DNA of 64,000 bases. Origin: Agrobacterium tumefaciens (GTDB taxonomy: Bacteria; Pseudomonadota; Alphaproteobacteria; Rhizobiales; Rhizobiaceae). This document shows, piece by piece, positions 1-9,110 of this stretch. The notes below the pieces were generated by a model that saw only the letters and a list, made by a program, of their open reading frames with translations, made no database searches and was not told the DNA's origin. The position numbers and the translations under genes are program-made. Location of the stretch: contig NZ_CP039893.1 in the NCBI RefSeq assembly GCF_005221325.1, positions 62,001-126,000 of the forward strand. Direction: 5' to 3'. Numbering within the stretch: the first letter of the stretch is position 1; every line of letters starts with the position of its first letter.

Positions 1-954
1 TCGCCGTCAACTTTGATCGCAACAAACACCAAGCCATTTCATCCAGCTCCGATTGAGGTGCCGCCGGATCCTCCAGCGGTTCAAGAGGCTGTTCAGCCTG
101 CTGCTCCTCTACCGCCGAGGGGCGAACCGGAGCGGCATGAGCCACGGCCGGAAGAAACACCGATTTTTGCATATAGCAGCGGCGATCAAGGGGTCAGCAA
201 ACGCGCCATTCAGGGCGACACGGGCCGAAGACAAGTAGGCAAGCGTGACGACAGCTCCTTGCCGAATGGCGAAGTGTCCGGCGAGAACGATTTGTCGATA
301 CGTATGAAACCCACCGAGCTGCAGCCCAGCAGGGCCACGCTCTTGCCGCACCCCGATTTTATGGTAACGCAAGGGACAATAATCCCGTGCATCTTGCAAA
401 CCGCAATCGACACAAATTTGGCAGGCTATGTAAAGTGTGTCTTGCCTCAGGATATTCGTGGAACAACGAACAATATCGTGCTTCTTGATCGTGGCACCGC
501 CGTTGTTGGCGAAATACAGCGTGGCTTGCAACAGGGAGATGGGCGCGTTTTTGTGTTGTGGGATCGCGCCGAGACACCTGACCATGCGATGATCTCGTTA
601 ATATCGCCAAGCGCGGACGAACTCGGTCGCTCAGGATTGCCGGGCTCGGTCGACAGCCACTTCTGGCAGCGTTTTAGCGGAGCTATGCTCTTGAGCGTTG
701 TTCAAGGCGCCTTCCAGGCAGCTAGCACCTACGCCGGCAGCTCGGGTGGCGGGATGAGCTTCAACAGCTTTCAAAATAACGGTGAGCAGACAACTGAGAC
801 GGCCCTTAAGGCAACCATCAACATACCGCCAACCCTGAAGAAGAATCAGGGTGACACTGTTTCCATTTTCGTAGCACGGGACCTCGATTTCTTTGGTGTT
901 TACCAGCTCCGCCTGACTGGCGGCGCCACGCGTGGGAGGAACCGCCGCTCTTAA
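1..954 (+). CDS. virB10: VirB10, type IV secretion channel protein (5' end outside window)
   Basis: VirB10 links inner and outer membranes in the VirB/VirD4 type IV secretion system and senses ATP energy from VirB11 and VirD4. The frame is open from base 1, so the real start lies upstream; about 318 codons are visible against roughly 377 in the family. The missing part should be the cytoplasmic tail and single membrane helix. What remains starts in the proline-rich periplasmic linker ([14 protein letters not shown]), then continues as the TrbI-like beta-barrel domain (for example [20 protein letters not shown] and [15 protein letters not shown]), which forms part of the outer-membrane core. 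virB11 follows after 39 bases, the usual virB operon order. Identity is well supported by motif and context. Confidence 0.96.
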   Translation, partial: SPSTLIATNTKPFHPAPIEVPPDPPAVQEAVQPAAPLPPRGEPERHEPRPEETPIFAYSSGDQGVSKRAIQGDTGRRQVGKRDDSSLPNGEVSGENDLSIRMKPTELQPSRATLLPHPDFMVTQGTIIPCILQTAIDTNLAGYVKCVLPQDIRGTTNNIVLLDRGTAVVGEIQRGLQQGDGRVFVLWDRAETPDHAMISLISPSADELGRSGLPGSVDSHFWQRFSGAMLLSVVQGAFQAASTYAGSSGGGMSFNSFQNNGEQTTETALKATINIPPTLKKNQGDTVSIFVARDLDFFGVYQLRLTGGATRGRNRRS

Positions 955-993
955 TGAATTCAAATTTCCGCTTAGAGATAGGATACATTGTAA

Positions 994-2025
994 ATGGAAG
1001 TGGATCCGCAACTACGCTTTCTTCTGAAGCCGATTTTGGAATGGCTCGATGACCCGAAGACTGAAGAAATTGCGATCAATCGACCTGGAGAGGCATTTGT
1101 GCGCCAAGCCGGCATTTTTACCAAGATGCCTTTGCCCGTCTCTTATGATGATCTTGAAGATATCGCAATTTTAGCGGGCGCGCTGAGAAAGCAGGATGTC
1201 GGACCACGTAACCCCCTCTGCGCCACTGAACTTCCTGGTGGTGAACGACTACAAATCTGTCTGCCGCCGACCGTTCCCTCGGGCACCGTCAGCTTGACCA
1301 TTCGACGGCCAAGCTCGCGTGTTTCTGGTCTTAAAGAAGTCTCCTCCCGTTATGATGCTTCGAGGTGGAACCAGTGGCAGACACGAAGGAAACGCCAAAA
1401 TCAGGATGATGAAGCTATCCTTCAGCATTTTGACAACGGGGATTTGGAAGCGTTTCTGCACGCATGCGTCGTCAGCCGACTGACGATGTTGCTATGTGGC
1501 CCTACCGGAAGCGGCAAGACAACAATGAGCAAGACCTTGATCAGCGCCATCCCCCCCCAGGAAAGGCTAATCACCATAGAAGATACGCTCGAACTCGTCA
1601 TTCCACACGATAATCATGTTAGACTACTCTACTCCAAGAACGGTGCTGGGCTGGGTGCTGTGAGCGCCGAGCACTTGCTCCAAGCAAGTCTGCGTATGCG
1701 GCCGGACCGGATATTGCTTGGCGAGATGCGCGACGATGCAGCATGGGCTTATCTGAGTGAAGTCGTCTCGGGACATCCGGGATCGATTTCAACAATACAC
1801 GGCGCGAATCCAATCCAAGGATTCAAGAAACTGTTTTCCCTTGTCAAAAGTAGCGCCCAAGGTGCTAGCTTGGAAGATCGCACACTGATTGACATGCTCT
1901 CTACGGCGATCGATGTCATCATTCCATTCCGTGCCTATGAGGACGTTTATGAAGTAGGCGAGATCTGGCTCGCGGCGGACGCACGACGCCGGGGCGAGAC
2001 CATAGGCGATCTCCTTAATCAATAG
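994..2025 (+). CDS. virB11: VirB11, hexameric secretion ATPase
   Basis: VirB11 is the inner-face AAA+-like traffic ATPase of the T-DNA secretion system, needed for pilus assembly and substrate transfer. The 343-residue product has the family's usual length. It shows a Walker A motif (GPTGSGKTT, about residue 169), an Asp/Glu box (ITIEDTLEL), a Walker B-like strand (RILLGEMRDDAAW) and the His box (GHPGSISTIHG). It is the last gene of the virB operon, directly upstream of virG. The ATG at 994 has only a weak ribosome-binding site, so expression probably relies on operon read-through. Confidence 0.97.
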   Translation: MEVDPQLRFLLKPILEWLDDPKTEEIAINRPGEAFVRQAGIFTKMPLPVSYDDLEDIAILAGALRKQDVGPRNPLCATELPGGERLQICLPPTVPSGTVSLTIRRPSSRVSGLKEVSSRYDASRWNQWQTRRKRQNQDDEAILQHFDNGDLEAFLHACVVSRLTMLLCGPTGSGKTTMSKTLISAIPPQERLITIEDTLELVIPHDNHVRLLYSKNGAGLGAVSAEHLLQASLRMRPDRILLGEMRDDAAWAYLSEVVSGHPGSISTIHGANPIQGFKKLFSLVKSSAQGASLEDRTLIDMLSTAIDVIIPFRAYEDVYEVGEIWLAADARRRGETIGDLLNQ

Positions 2026-2043
2026 TAGCTGTAACCTCGAAGC

Positions 2044-2057
2044 GTTTCACTTGTAAC
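2044..2057 (+). promoter_or_regulatory. vir box upstream of virG (best copy)
   Basis: The 14-mer GTTTCACTTGTAAC matches the published VirG-binding consensus RTTDCAWWTGHAAY at 13 of 14 positions. It lies in the virB11-virG gap, where Ti plasmids have the acyl-phenolic-inducible virG promoter. Phospho-VirG binding here would give positive autoregulation. The match is read from sequence; binding is inferred. Confidence 0.75.
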
Positions 2058-2076
2058 AACGATTGAGAATTTTTGT

Positions 2077-2090
2077 CATAAAATTGAAAT
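2077..2090 (+). promoter_or_regulatory. second, weaker vir box upstream of virG
   Basis: CATAAAATTGAAAT fits the same consensus at about 11 of 14 positions and lies 33 bases, roughly three helical turns, downstream of the stronger box. Multiple boxes spaced by whole turns are typical of virG promoters. Support is moderate because the first half is degenerate. Confidence 0.5.
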
Positions 2091-2234
2091 ACTTGGTTCG
2101 CATTTTCGTCATCCGCGGTCAGCCGCAATTCTGACGAACTGCCCATTTAGCTGGAGATGATTGTACATCCTTCACGAGAAAATTTCTCAAGCGCTGTGAA
2201 CAAGGGTTCAGATTTTAGATTGAAAGGTGAGCCG

Positions 2235-2960
2235 TTGAAACACGTTCTTCTTATCGATGATGATGTTGCTATGCGGCATCTTATTATCGAATACCTTACG
2301 ATCCACGCTTTCAAAGTGACCGCGGTAGCCGACAGCACCCAGTTCACTAGAGTACTCTCTTCCGCGACGGTCGATGTCGTGGTTGTTGATCTAAATTTAG
2401 GTCGTGAAGATGGGCTTGAGATCGTTCGAAATCTGGCGGCAAAGTCTGATATTCCAATCATAATTATCAGTGGCGACCGCCTTGAGGAGACGGATAAAGT
2501 TGTTGCACTCGAGCTAGGAGCAAGTGATTTTATCGCTAAGCCGTTTAGTACGAGAGAGTTTCTTGCACGCATTCGGGTTGCCTTGCGCGTGCGCCCCAAC
2601 GTTGTCCGCTCCAAAGACCGACGGTCTTTTTGTTTTACTGACTGGACACTTAATCTCAGGCAACGTCGCTTGATGTCCGAAGCTGGCGGTGAGGTGAAAC
2701 TTACGGCAGGTGAGTTCAATCTTCTCCTCGCGTTTTTAGAGAAACCGCGCGACGTTCTATCGCGCGAGCAACTTCTCATTGCCAGTCGAGTACGCGACGA
2801 GGAGGTTTACGACAGGAGTATAGATGTTCTCATTTTGCGGCTGCGCCGCAAACTTGAGGCGGATCCGTCAAGCCCTCAACTGATAAAAACAGCAAGAGGT
2901 GCCGGTTATTTCTTTGACGCGGACGTGCAGGTTTCGCACGGGGGGACGATGGCAGCCTGA
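2235..2960 (+). CDS. virG: VirG, OmpR-family response regulator of the vir regulon
   Basis: VirG is phosphorylated by VirA and activates virB, virC, virD, virE and its own gene. The receiver domain (about residues 1-115) has the acidic pair IDDD, the phospho-acceptor Asp in VVDLNLG and the conserved Lys in IAKPF. The C-terminal winged helix (GEFNLLLAFLEK through KTARGAGYFF) is OmpR-like. I place the start at TTG 2235 (reads MKHVLLIDDD), giving 241 residues; published Ti virG genes are reported to start at UUG. An in-frame ATG at 2157 would add 26 residues that do not belong to the receiver fold. The upstream gap carries vir boxes. Confidence 0.96.
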   Translation: MKHVLLIDDDVAMRHLIIEYLTIHAFKVTAVADSTQFTRVLSSATVDVVVVDLNLGREDGLEIVRNLAAKSDIPIIIISGDRLEETDKVVALELGASDFIAKPFSTREFLARIRVALRVRPNVVRSKDRRSFCFTDWTLNLRQRRLMSEAGGEVKLTAGEFNLLLAFLEKPRDVLSREQLLIASRVRDEEVYDRSIDVLILRLRRKLEADPSSPQLIKTARGAGYFFDADVQVSHGGTMAA

Positions 2961-3070
2961 GCCAATTGCATTTGGCTCTTAATTATCTGGCTCAAAGGGT
3001 GACTGAGGACGCGGCCAGCGGCCCCAAATCCACACTCAATATTTGGTGAGGGGTTCCGATAGGTCCCTCT

Positions 3071-3685
3071 TCACCAATTGCTCGATGGCTTCTCTCCAGC
3101 AAAGAAGGACGCGAGCGCGGCGGTAGCCAGCTTGTGGCCGAAAGCTCGAGCGGTCTCCAACCCCAACGGATCAAAATGACTTCGAGCGACCTCGAGCAAC
3201 GCAACCGGGAACATGCGTGAGGTCTGAACGAGAACGGATTTTTCTGTAGTTGAAGGGATCGGATAGCTTTTCGGGGCCACGCGAAATGATCCATCTGCCA
3301 GCATGCTTTCGAAATCGTCCAACGCGCGCCTTAAAATCATTTGTAGCGACTTCGAGGGACTGTATTGCCGAACGAGGTTGTCATATGTTTTCGACACTTG
3401 AGGCGCGGGCGGTCGCGCTGAAAGAAAAACCTGGAGCTTTTTCGGGGACGGAGGTGGACTAAGGGCATCCACAGTTAGCTTAAGTTGTCGATCGGGACTG
3501 TAAATGTGATCGGCGACGAGAGGCTCACGTTGCTGGTCTTTCTCGTCGGCTTTTTCAGGCAAGTGCTGGAGGTCCAGCTTCTGGGGAACAAGTGTCGGGT
3601 TGGGATGGTGGATCTCGGGTCGAGCACCAGCAAGCCGCCGTGCTTCGCCGACCGACAACGCGGGCTTGTGAATTGCCATCTTCAA
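3071..3685 (-). CDS. virC2: VirC2, T-DNA transfer enhancer protein
   Basis: VirC2 is a ribbon-helix-helix DNA-binding protein that, with VirC1, raises T-strand production by acting at the overdrive sequence beside the T-DNA right border. The 204-residue product has a variable N-terminal half and a conserved C-terminal half ([20 protein letters not shown] onward) that corresponds to the DNA-binding fold. Its ATG overlaps the virC1 stop (ATGA), so the pair is translationally coupled. The operon is divergent from virD. Length and context match Ti-plasmid VirC2. Confidence 0.93.
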   Translation of the reverse strand: MKMAIHKPALSVGEARRLAGARPEIHHPNPTLVPQKLDLQHLPEKADEKDQQREPLVADHIYSPDRQLKLTVDALSPPPSPKKLQVFLSARPPAPQVSKTYDNLVRQYSPSKSLQMILRRALDDFESMLADGSFRVAPKSYPIPSTTEKSVLVQTSRMFPVALLEVARSHFDPLGLETARAFGHKLATAALASFFAGEKPSSNW

Positions 3686-4377
3686 GCCTCCAAGATTTTG
3701 CTGATCAGTTTCGAAATGACCACGACTTCCTCCATCGCAATCCGAAGATTCCTCTCTATGAGGCGCATCGTCGGATCAGTTCCCGTGTTTAGTAATGTAA
3801 GATGCAACATGCCGCGTTCTTTCATCGCGGCAAATGCATCTCTTTCATGCATGGGAGACGGTACAACTGGAAGGCTCTCTAGCGTCTCTGACATCCTGCG
3901 TTGGGATGTTGTCAATCGGCCGACCGGGACGCGTTGGCGCAAAACAGCTGTAGGAATTGCCAAATTTTCACTCAACAGCAGCTCGATGACGTAGCGGTAG
4001 GTAGATAGTGCCTCATCGATGTCGAGCGGCGTTAGCATGGTTGGGATCAGAAGCAGGTTTGAGCTAGCGATGATTGTGTTGTTGAGCTCGCTCGAGCCGC
4101 CACGCGTATCGGCCAACGCATAATCAAATCCTTCGAGCTCGGCATTTTCATAGGCTGCTTCAAGAAGGGGCATTTCGTCGGCGGAATAGACTTCACAGCG
4201 AGGATCCCAGGTACTGCTTTGTAAGGCGTTTTCTCTCCATCGCGTCAGAGGCCGGTTTTCGTCGGCATCGAAGAGGGCCACTCGTTTACCGTCATTTGCC
4301 AAAGCAGCGCAAAGGCCCATGAGTGCGGTGGTTTTGCCAGCACCCCCTTTGAAAGAACAAAACGTCAAAAGTTGCAT
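3682..4377 (-). CDS. virC1: VirC1, ParA/MinD-like ATPase
   Basis: VirC1 binds overdrive, stimulates VirD1/VirD2 relaxosome activity and recruits the T-complex to the cell poles. The N-terminus carries the deviant Walker A motif KGGAGKTT (residues 10-17) of the ParA/MinD family. A Walker A'-like [11 protein letters not shown] segment and a switch region (YALADTRGG) follow. At 231 residues it has the standard length. It is the first gene of virC and is transcribed away from virD across a shared 268-bp intergenic region. Confidence 0.96.
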   Translation of the reverse strand: MQLLTFCSFKGGAGKTTALMGLCAALANDGKRVALFDADENRPLTRWRENALQSSTWDPRCEVYSADEMPLLEAAYENAELEGFDYALADTRGGSSELNNTIIASSNLLLIPTMLTPLDIDEALSTYRYVIELLLSENLAIPTAVLRQRVPVGRLTTSQRRMSETLESLPVVPSPMHERDAFAAMKERGMLHLTLLNTGTDPTMRLIERNLRIAMEEVVVISKLISKILEA

Positions 4378-4645
4378 ATTCTGATCCCGCCTATCCTGTG
4401 AAACCGGAGTGCATTTGTATTTTTGTTCGTATAAATGTTTTTGTGATTATCGATGAGTAAAAGCGTTGTTACACTATTTTTATTTCACATTCGTTATAAG
4501 ACAATTGCAAATGTAGCAAGTATATTCAGTATTTACTGTAAATGTACTGTTGATTTCATATTGAGCAGGGCTAGACTTCCATCCGTCTACCCGGGCACAT
4601 TTCGTGCTGGAGTATCCAGACCTTCCGCTTTCTTTGGAGGAAGCT
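4378..4645. promoter_or_regulatory. Divergent virC/virD promoter region with candidate vir boxes
   Basis: This AT-rich gap separates virC1 and virD1. Two sequences resemble the VirG box RTTDCAWWTGHAAY: AGTGCATTTGTATT at 4408-4421 (12/14, next to virC1) and AAGACAATTGCAAA at 4498-4511 (11/14, nearer virD1). Ti plasmids place VirG sites for both operons here, and in octopine plasmids the chromosomal repressor Ros also binds this region. Exact promoters cannot be fixed by eye. Confidence 0.6.
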
Positions 4646-5089
4646 ATGTCAAAACACACCAGAGCCACGTCGAGTGAGACTACCATCAACCAGCATCGAT
4701 CCCTGAAAGTTGAAGGGTTCAAGGTCGTGAGTGCCCGTCTGCGATCGGCCGAGTATGAAACCTTTTCCTATCAAGCGCGCCTGCTGGGACTTTCGGATAG
4801 TATGGCAATTCGCGTTGCGGTGCGCCGCATCGGGGGCTTTCTCGAAATAGATGCAGACACACGAGAAAAGATGGAAGCCATACTTCAGTCCATCGGAATA
4901 CTCTCAAGCAATGTATCCATGCTTCTATCTGCCTACGCCGAAGACCCTCGATCGGATCTGGAGGCTGTGCGAGATGAACGTATTGCTTTTGGCGAGGCTT
5001 TCGCCGCCCTCGATGGACTACTGCGCTCCATTTTGTCCGTATCCCGGCGACGGATCGACGGTTGCTCGTTACTGAAAGGTGCCTTGTAG
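4646..5089 (+). CDS. virD1: VirD1, relaxase accessory protein
   Basis: VirD1 works with VirD2 to relax supercoiled DNA and allow site-specific nicking at T-DNA borders. I choose ATG 4646 ([13 protein letters not shown]), preceded by the strong ribosome-binding site TTGGAGGAAGC; this gives 147 residues, the normal Ti length. The segment [20 protein letters not shown] is the conserved ribbon-helix-helix-like DNA-binding region. virD2 begins 33 bases downstream, as in other virD operons. Confidence 0.95.
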   Translation: MSKHTRATSSETTINQHRSLKVEGFKVVSARLRSAEYETFSYQARLLGLSDSMAIRVAVRRIGGFLEIDADTREKMEAILQSIGILSSNVSMLLSAYAEDPRSDLEAVRDERIAFGEAFAALDGLLRSILSVSRRRIDGCSLLKGAL

Positions 5090-5122
5090 CACTTGACCAC
5101 GCACCTGACGGGAGAAAATTGG

Positions 5123-6397
5123 ATGCCCGATCGCGCTCAAGTAATCATTCGCATTGTGCCAGGAGGTGGAACCAAGACCCTTCAGCAGATAATCAATCAG
5201 CTGGAGTACCTGTCCCGTAAGGGAAAGCTGGAACTGCAGCGTTCAGCCCGGCATCTCGATATTCCTGTTCCGCCGGATCAAATCCGTGAGCTTGCCCAAA
5301 GTTGGGTTACGGAGGCCGGGATTTATGACGAAAGTCAGTCAGACGATGACAGGCAACAAGACTTAACAACACACATTATTGTAAGCTTCCCCGCAGGTAC
5401 CGACCAAACCGCAGCTCATGAAGCAAGCCGGGAATGGGCAGCCGAGATGTTTGGGTCAGGATACGGGGGTGGCCGCTATAACTATCTGACAGCCTACCAC
5501 GTCGATCGCGATCATCCACATTTACATATCGTGGTCAATCGTCGGGAACTTCTGGGGAAGGGGTGGCTGAAAATATCCAGGCGCCATCCCCAGCTAAATT
5601 ATGACGGCTTACGGAAAAAGATGGCAGAGATTTCACTTCGTCACGGCATAGTCCTGGATGCGACTTCGCGAGCAGAAAGGGGAATAGCAGAGCGACCAAT
5701 CACATATGCTGAGTATCGACGCCTTGAGCGGATGCAGGCTCAAAAGATTCAATTCGAAGATACAGATTTTGATGAGACCTCGCCTGAGGAAGATCGTCGG
5801 GACCTCAGTCAATCGTTCGATCCACTTCGATCGGACGCATCTACCGGCGAACCGGACCGTGCAATCCGACACGACAGACAACCGCTTGAACCGCACGCCC
5901 GTTTCCAGGAGCCCGCCGGCTCCAGCATCAAAGCCGACGCACGGATCCGCGTACCATTGGAGAGCGAGCGGAGTGCCCAACCATCCGCGTCCAAAATCCC
6001 TGTAATTGGGCATTTCGGGATTGAGACTTCGTATGTCGCTGAAGCCAGCGTGCCCAAACGAAGCGGCAATTCCGATACTTCTCGCCCGGTGACTGACGTT
6101 GCCATGCACACAGTCGAGCGCCAGCAGGGGTCAAAACGACGTCATGACGAGGAGGCAGGTCCGAGCGGAGCAAACCGTAAAAGATTGAAGGCTGCGCAGG
6201 TTGATTCCGAGGCAAATGTCGGTGAGCCCGACGGTCGCGATGACAGCAACAAGGCGGCTGATCCGGTGTCTGCTTCCATCGGTACCGAGCAACCGGAAGC
6301 TTCTCCAACGCGTCCGCGTGACCGTCACGATGGAGAATTGGGTGGACGCAAACGTGCAAGAGGTAATCGTCGCGACGATGGGCGCGGGGGGACCTAG
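5123..6397 (+). CDS. virD2: VirD2, T-DNA relaxase and pilot protein
   Basis: VirD2 nicks the T-DNA border, stays covalently bound to the 5' end and leads the T-strand through the VirB channel into the plant nucleus. Starting at ATG 5123, the relaxase domain has the catalytic Tyr29 (NQLEYLS) and the metal-binding HUH-type motif HVDRDHPHLHIVVNR. The middle third is variable. The C-terminus holds a bipartite nuclear localisation signal (two basic clusters between KRRHDEE and NRKRLK), then the basic tail GGRKRARGNRRDDGRGGT, which includes the omega region. At 424 residues it has the expected length. All catalytic features look intact. Confidence 0.97.
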   Translation: MPDRAQVIIRIVPGGGTKTLQQIINQLEYLSRKGKLELQRSARHLDIPVPPDQIRELAQSWVTEAGIYDESQSDDDRQQDLTTHIIVSFPAGTDQTAAHEASREWAAEMFGSGYGGGRYNYLTAYHVDRDHPHLHIVVNRRELLGKGWLKISRRHPQLNYDGLRKKMAEISLRHGIVLDATSRAERGIAERPITYAEYRRLERMQAQKIQFEDTDFDETSPEEDRRDLSQSFDPLRSDASTGEPDRAIRHDRQPLEPHARFQEPAGSSIKADARIRVPLESERSAQPSASKIPVIGHFGIETSYVAEASVPKRSGNSDTSRPVTDVAMHTVERQQGSKRRHDEEAGPSGANRKRLKAAQVDSEANVGEPDGRDDSNKAADPVSASIGTEQPEASPTRPRDRHDGELGGRKRARGNRRDDGRGGT

Positions 6398-6416
6398 AGA
6401 CAGGAAGGACGGAATA

Positions 6417-7055
6417 ATGGCAAATGGTCAGTTCACGATACGCTCTGCTCGCCCGACCTCCGTCGGGTTGACAGGCGAACGGCGTGGAGCCGCATCCGCC
6501 TATAGCTCTGCACTGTCCAATGTTCAAGGAAATGTTAGGGATAGGCCGATTCCAACTAGCTCATCAAGATTACCAAATGCAGCCATATTGCGTGATTCCT
6601 CGGGAAGAGCGTCGACTGGTCTGCGGTACATGGCGGCTACTCTTCATTGGTTTGCGATCGCGCCATTATCGCTAATAAACAGCAATGACCTGGCTCCGGC
6701 CGCTTATGACTTTGAGACGCGAAATAACGCAAGAAATGTGACTGCCAAAGTCGGCAGGGCAGTCCCTGTTCCCAAGCAAGGCGGGCTCGGTAAAACGCTC
6801 GCATCCGTACCCCATAGTACACGTATATCAAGGATCAATTCCGACCGAAGACTGCCCGCTGACGCAGAAGACCACCCTGAAACGCGCGACCCCCAGAAAG
6901 GAAGTGGCAGTCATGGTGCGACGCCAACCTTACATGAAAAGATTGGAACCGCGTTTGCTCGAAGATTGCGAAAGCATACGTACTATATTGTTTGCAGTTG
7001 CTGCCAGACCCGGAGCGCGTTGACGATGGGTGCAAAGATTTCGGTGAAGTCATGA
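6417..7055 (+). CDS. virD3: VirD3, virulence-operon protein of unknown function
   Basis: This 212-residue frame occupies the virD3 slot between virD2 and virD4, starting at ATG 6417 (MANGQFTIRSARP). Its stop overlaps the virD4 ATG (ATGA), so the two are coupled. VirD3 varies greatly between Ti plasmids and is dispensable on tested hosts. No catalytic motif is visible; the sequence is basic, and the tail has a Cys pair (VCSCCQTR). Identification is mainly positional. Confidence 0.8.
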   Translation: MANGQFTIRSARPTSVGLTGERRGAASAYSSALSNVQGNVRDRPIPTSSSRLPNAAILRDSSGRASTGLRYMAATLHWFAIAPLSLINSNDLAPAAYDFETRNNARNVTAKVGRAVPVPKQGGLGKTLASVPHSTRISRINSDRRLPADAEDHPETRDPQKGSGSHGATPTLHEKIGTAFARRLRKHTYYIVCSCCQTRSALTMGAKISVKS

Positions 7056-9010
7056 ACTCCAGCAAGACTTCGCCCCAGCGTATGACCCTGAGCATCGTAT
7101 GTTCGCTGGCAGCCGGTTTTTGTGCGGCCAGCTGCTATGTAACGTTCCGCCGGGGCTTCAACGGCGAAGCGATGATGACGTTTGACGTTTTCGCTTTTTG
7201 GTATGAGACCCCGCTTTACTTGGGTTATGCCAGCACCGTCTTCTGGCGTGGTTTATCTGTTGTCATCTTTACCTCGCTGATCGTTCTTTCAAGTCAGCTC
7301 ATCATATCGCTGCGCAATCAGAAGCATCATGGGACAGCTCGTTGGGCAGAAATTGGCGAAATGCGGCATGCTGGTTATCTGCAGCGTTACAGTCGCATCA
7401 AGGGGCCGATCTTTGGAAAGACATGTGGTCCCCTTTGGTTCGGCAGTTATTTGACCAATGGCGAACAGCCACACAGTCTTGTCGTCGCGCCAACGCGTGC
7501 TGGCAAAGGCGTCGGCATCGTCATTCCAACGCTGTTGACCTTCAAGGGCTCGGTAATCGCCCTTGACGTCAAGGGAGAATTGTTTGAACTGACGTCCAGA
7601 GCACGTAAAGCGAGCGGCGACGCAGTTTTCAAGTTCTCCCCCCTAGATCCTGAGCGGAAGACTCATTGTTACAATCCGGTCCTGGATATTGCCGCACTTC
7701 CGCCCGAACGCCAGTTCACTGAAACACGCCGTCTAGCTGCGAACCTTATTACAGCCAAGGGCAAGGGAGCAGAAGGCTTTATTGACGGCGCACGTGACCT
7801 GTTCGTCGCGGGAATCCTTACTTGCATTGAGCGTGGTACACCAACGATTGGCGCGGTATATGACCTATTTGCGCAGCCTGGCGAAAAGTATAAGCTTTTT
7901 GCGCAACTCGCGGAGGAAAGCCTAAACAAAGAGGCTCAGCGTATCTTCGATAATATGGCGGGCAACGACACGAAAATTCTGACATCGTACACCTCTGTGC
8001 TGGGCGACGGTGGACTGAACCTGTGGGCTGATCCGCTTATCAAAGCAGCGACAAGCCGGTCAGACTTTTCCGTTTACGATCTCCGGAGGAAGAATACCTG
8101 CATTTATCTTTGTGTCAGTCCCAACGATCTGGAGGTCTTGGCACCACTTATGCGCCTGATGTTTCAGCAGCTCGTGTCAATCTTGCAGAGATCGCTGCCA
8201 GGTAAAGACGAGTGCCATGAAGTTTTATTTCTCCTCGACGAATTCAAACACCTGGGCAAGCTTGAGGCCATAGAGACCGCGATCACAACCATCGCCGGTT
8301 ACAGAGGCCGCTTTATGTTTATTATTCAAAGTCTTTCGGCCTTGTCGGGCACATACGATGACGCAGGAAAACAAAACTTTCTGAGCAATACCGGCGTACA
8401 AGTATTTATGGCCACGGCTGATGACGAAACTCCAACCTACATCTCAAAAGCTATCGGCGAATATACGTTTAAAGCGCGTTCGAGCTCTTACAGTCAAGCC
8501 AGAATGTTCGACCACAACATCCAGATTTCTGATCAAGGTGCAGCCCTTCTGCGCCCCGAACAAGTGCGCCTGCTAGACGATCAGAGTGAAATCGTTCTCA
8601 TCAAAGGGCGACCTCCACTCAAATTACGAAAGGTGCAGTATTATTCCGATCGTACGCTGAAAGGCCTTTTCGAACGCCAGATGGGCTCTCTGCCTGAGCC
8701 CGCACCCTTGATGCTTTCCGACTATAGCAACGATCAAGTTCAATACCACTTGGCTCCGATAGCAAATTTTAATGAGGATGCTGCACCGCAAAACAGAACT
8801 GTGGCCGAGGACCAAGGAAGTGTTAAAGTCGGTGCTGATATCCCTGAACGCGTGATGGGAATAAATGGTGACGAGGAACAAGCCAATGCGGGCGAGATAC
8901 CGCCGGAATCGGTTGTGCCTCCAGAATTGACGCTGGCTCTGACCGCTCAACAGCAATTGTTGGACCAGATTATTGCACTTCAGCAAAGATCGAGGTCCGC
9001 ACCGGCATAG
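7052..9010 (+). CDS. virD4: VirD4, type IV coupling protein
   Basis: VirD4 is the inner-membrane ATPase that recruits VirD2-T-DNA, VirE2, VirE3 and VirD5 to the VirB channel. ATG 7052 gives 652 residues, the standard size. Two N-terminal membrane helices (around residues 15-35 and 60-85) are followed by Walker A (APTRAGKGVG, about residue 147) and Walker B (VLFLLDEFKHLG). The TraG/VirD4 core ends near residue 560, and an acidic tail follows. It overlaps virD3 by four bases and precedes virD5 by 100 bases. Confidence 0.97.
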   Translation: MNSSKTSPQRMTLSIVCSLAAGFCAASCYVTFRRGFNGEAMMTFDVFAFWYETPLYLGYASTVFWRGLSVVIFTSLIVLSSQLIISLRNQKHHGTARWAEIGEMRHAGYLQRYSRIKGPIFGKTCGPLWFGSYLTNGEQPHSLVVAPTRAGKGVGIVIPTLLTFKGSVIALDVKGELFELTSRARKASGDAVFKFSPLDPERKTHCYNPVLDIAALPPERQFTETRRLAANLITAKGKGAEGFIDGARDLFVAGILTCIERGTPTIGAVYDLFAQPGEKYKLFAQLAEESLNKEAQRIFDNMAGNDTKILTSYTSVLGDGGLNLWADPLIKAATSRSDFSVYDLRRKNTCIYLCVSPNDLEVLAPLMRLMFQQLVSILQRSLPGKDECHEVLFLLDEFKHLGKLEAIETAITTIAGYRGRFMFIIQSLSALSGTYDDAGKQNFLSNTGVQVFMATADDETPTYISKAIGEYTFKARSSSYSQARMFDHNIQISDQGAALLRPEQVRLLDDQSEIVLIKGRPPLKLRKVQYYSDRTLKGLFERQMGSLPEPAPLMLSDYSNDQVQYHLAPIANFNEDAAPQNRTVAEDQGSVKVGADIPERVMGINGDEEQANAGEIPPESVVPPELTLALTAQQQLLDQIIALQQRSRSAPA

Positions 9011-9110
9011 CCTGCGAAATGATCTTAATGGTGCAATTCGTTTCAGGCGGCATGTTGCGGTTCAACAAAGTGTACGCCAGATCCCAATTGGCCCTTTACG
9101 AGGTGTCGGT

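Noticed and set aside
3485..3994. Forward frame opposite virC1/virC2
   Set aside because: Antisense to known genes; no motif.
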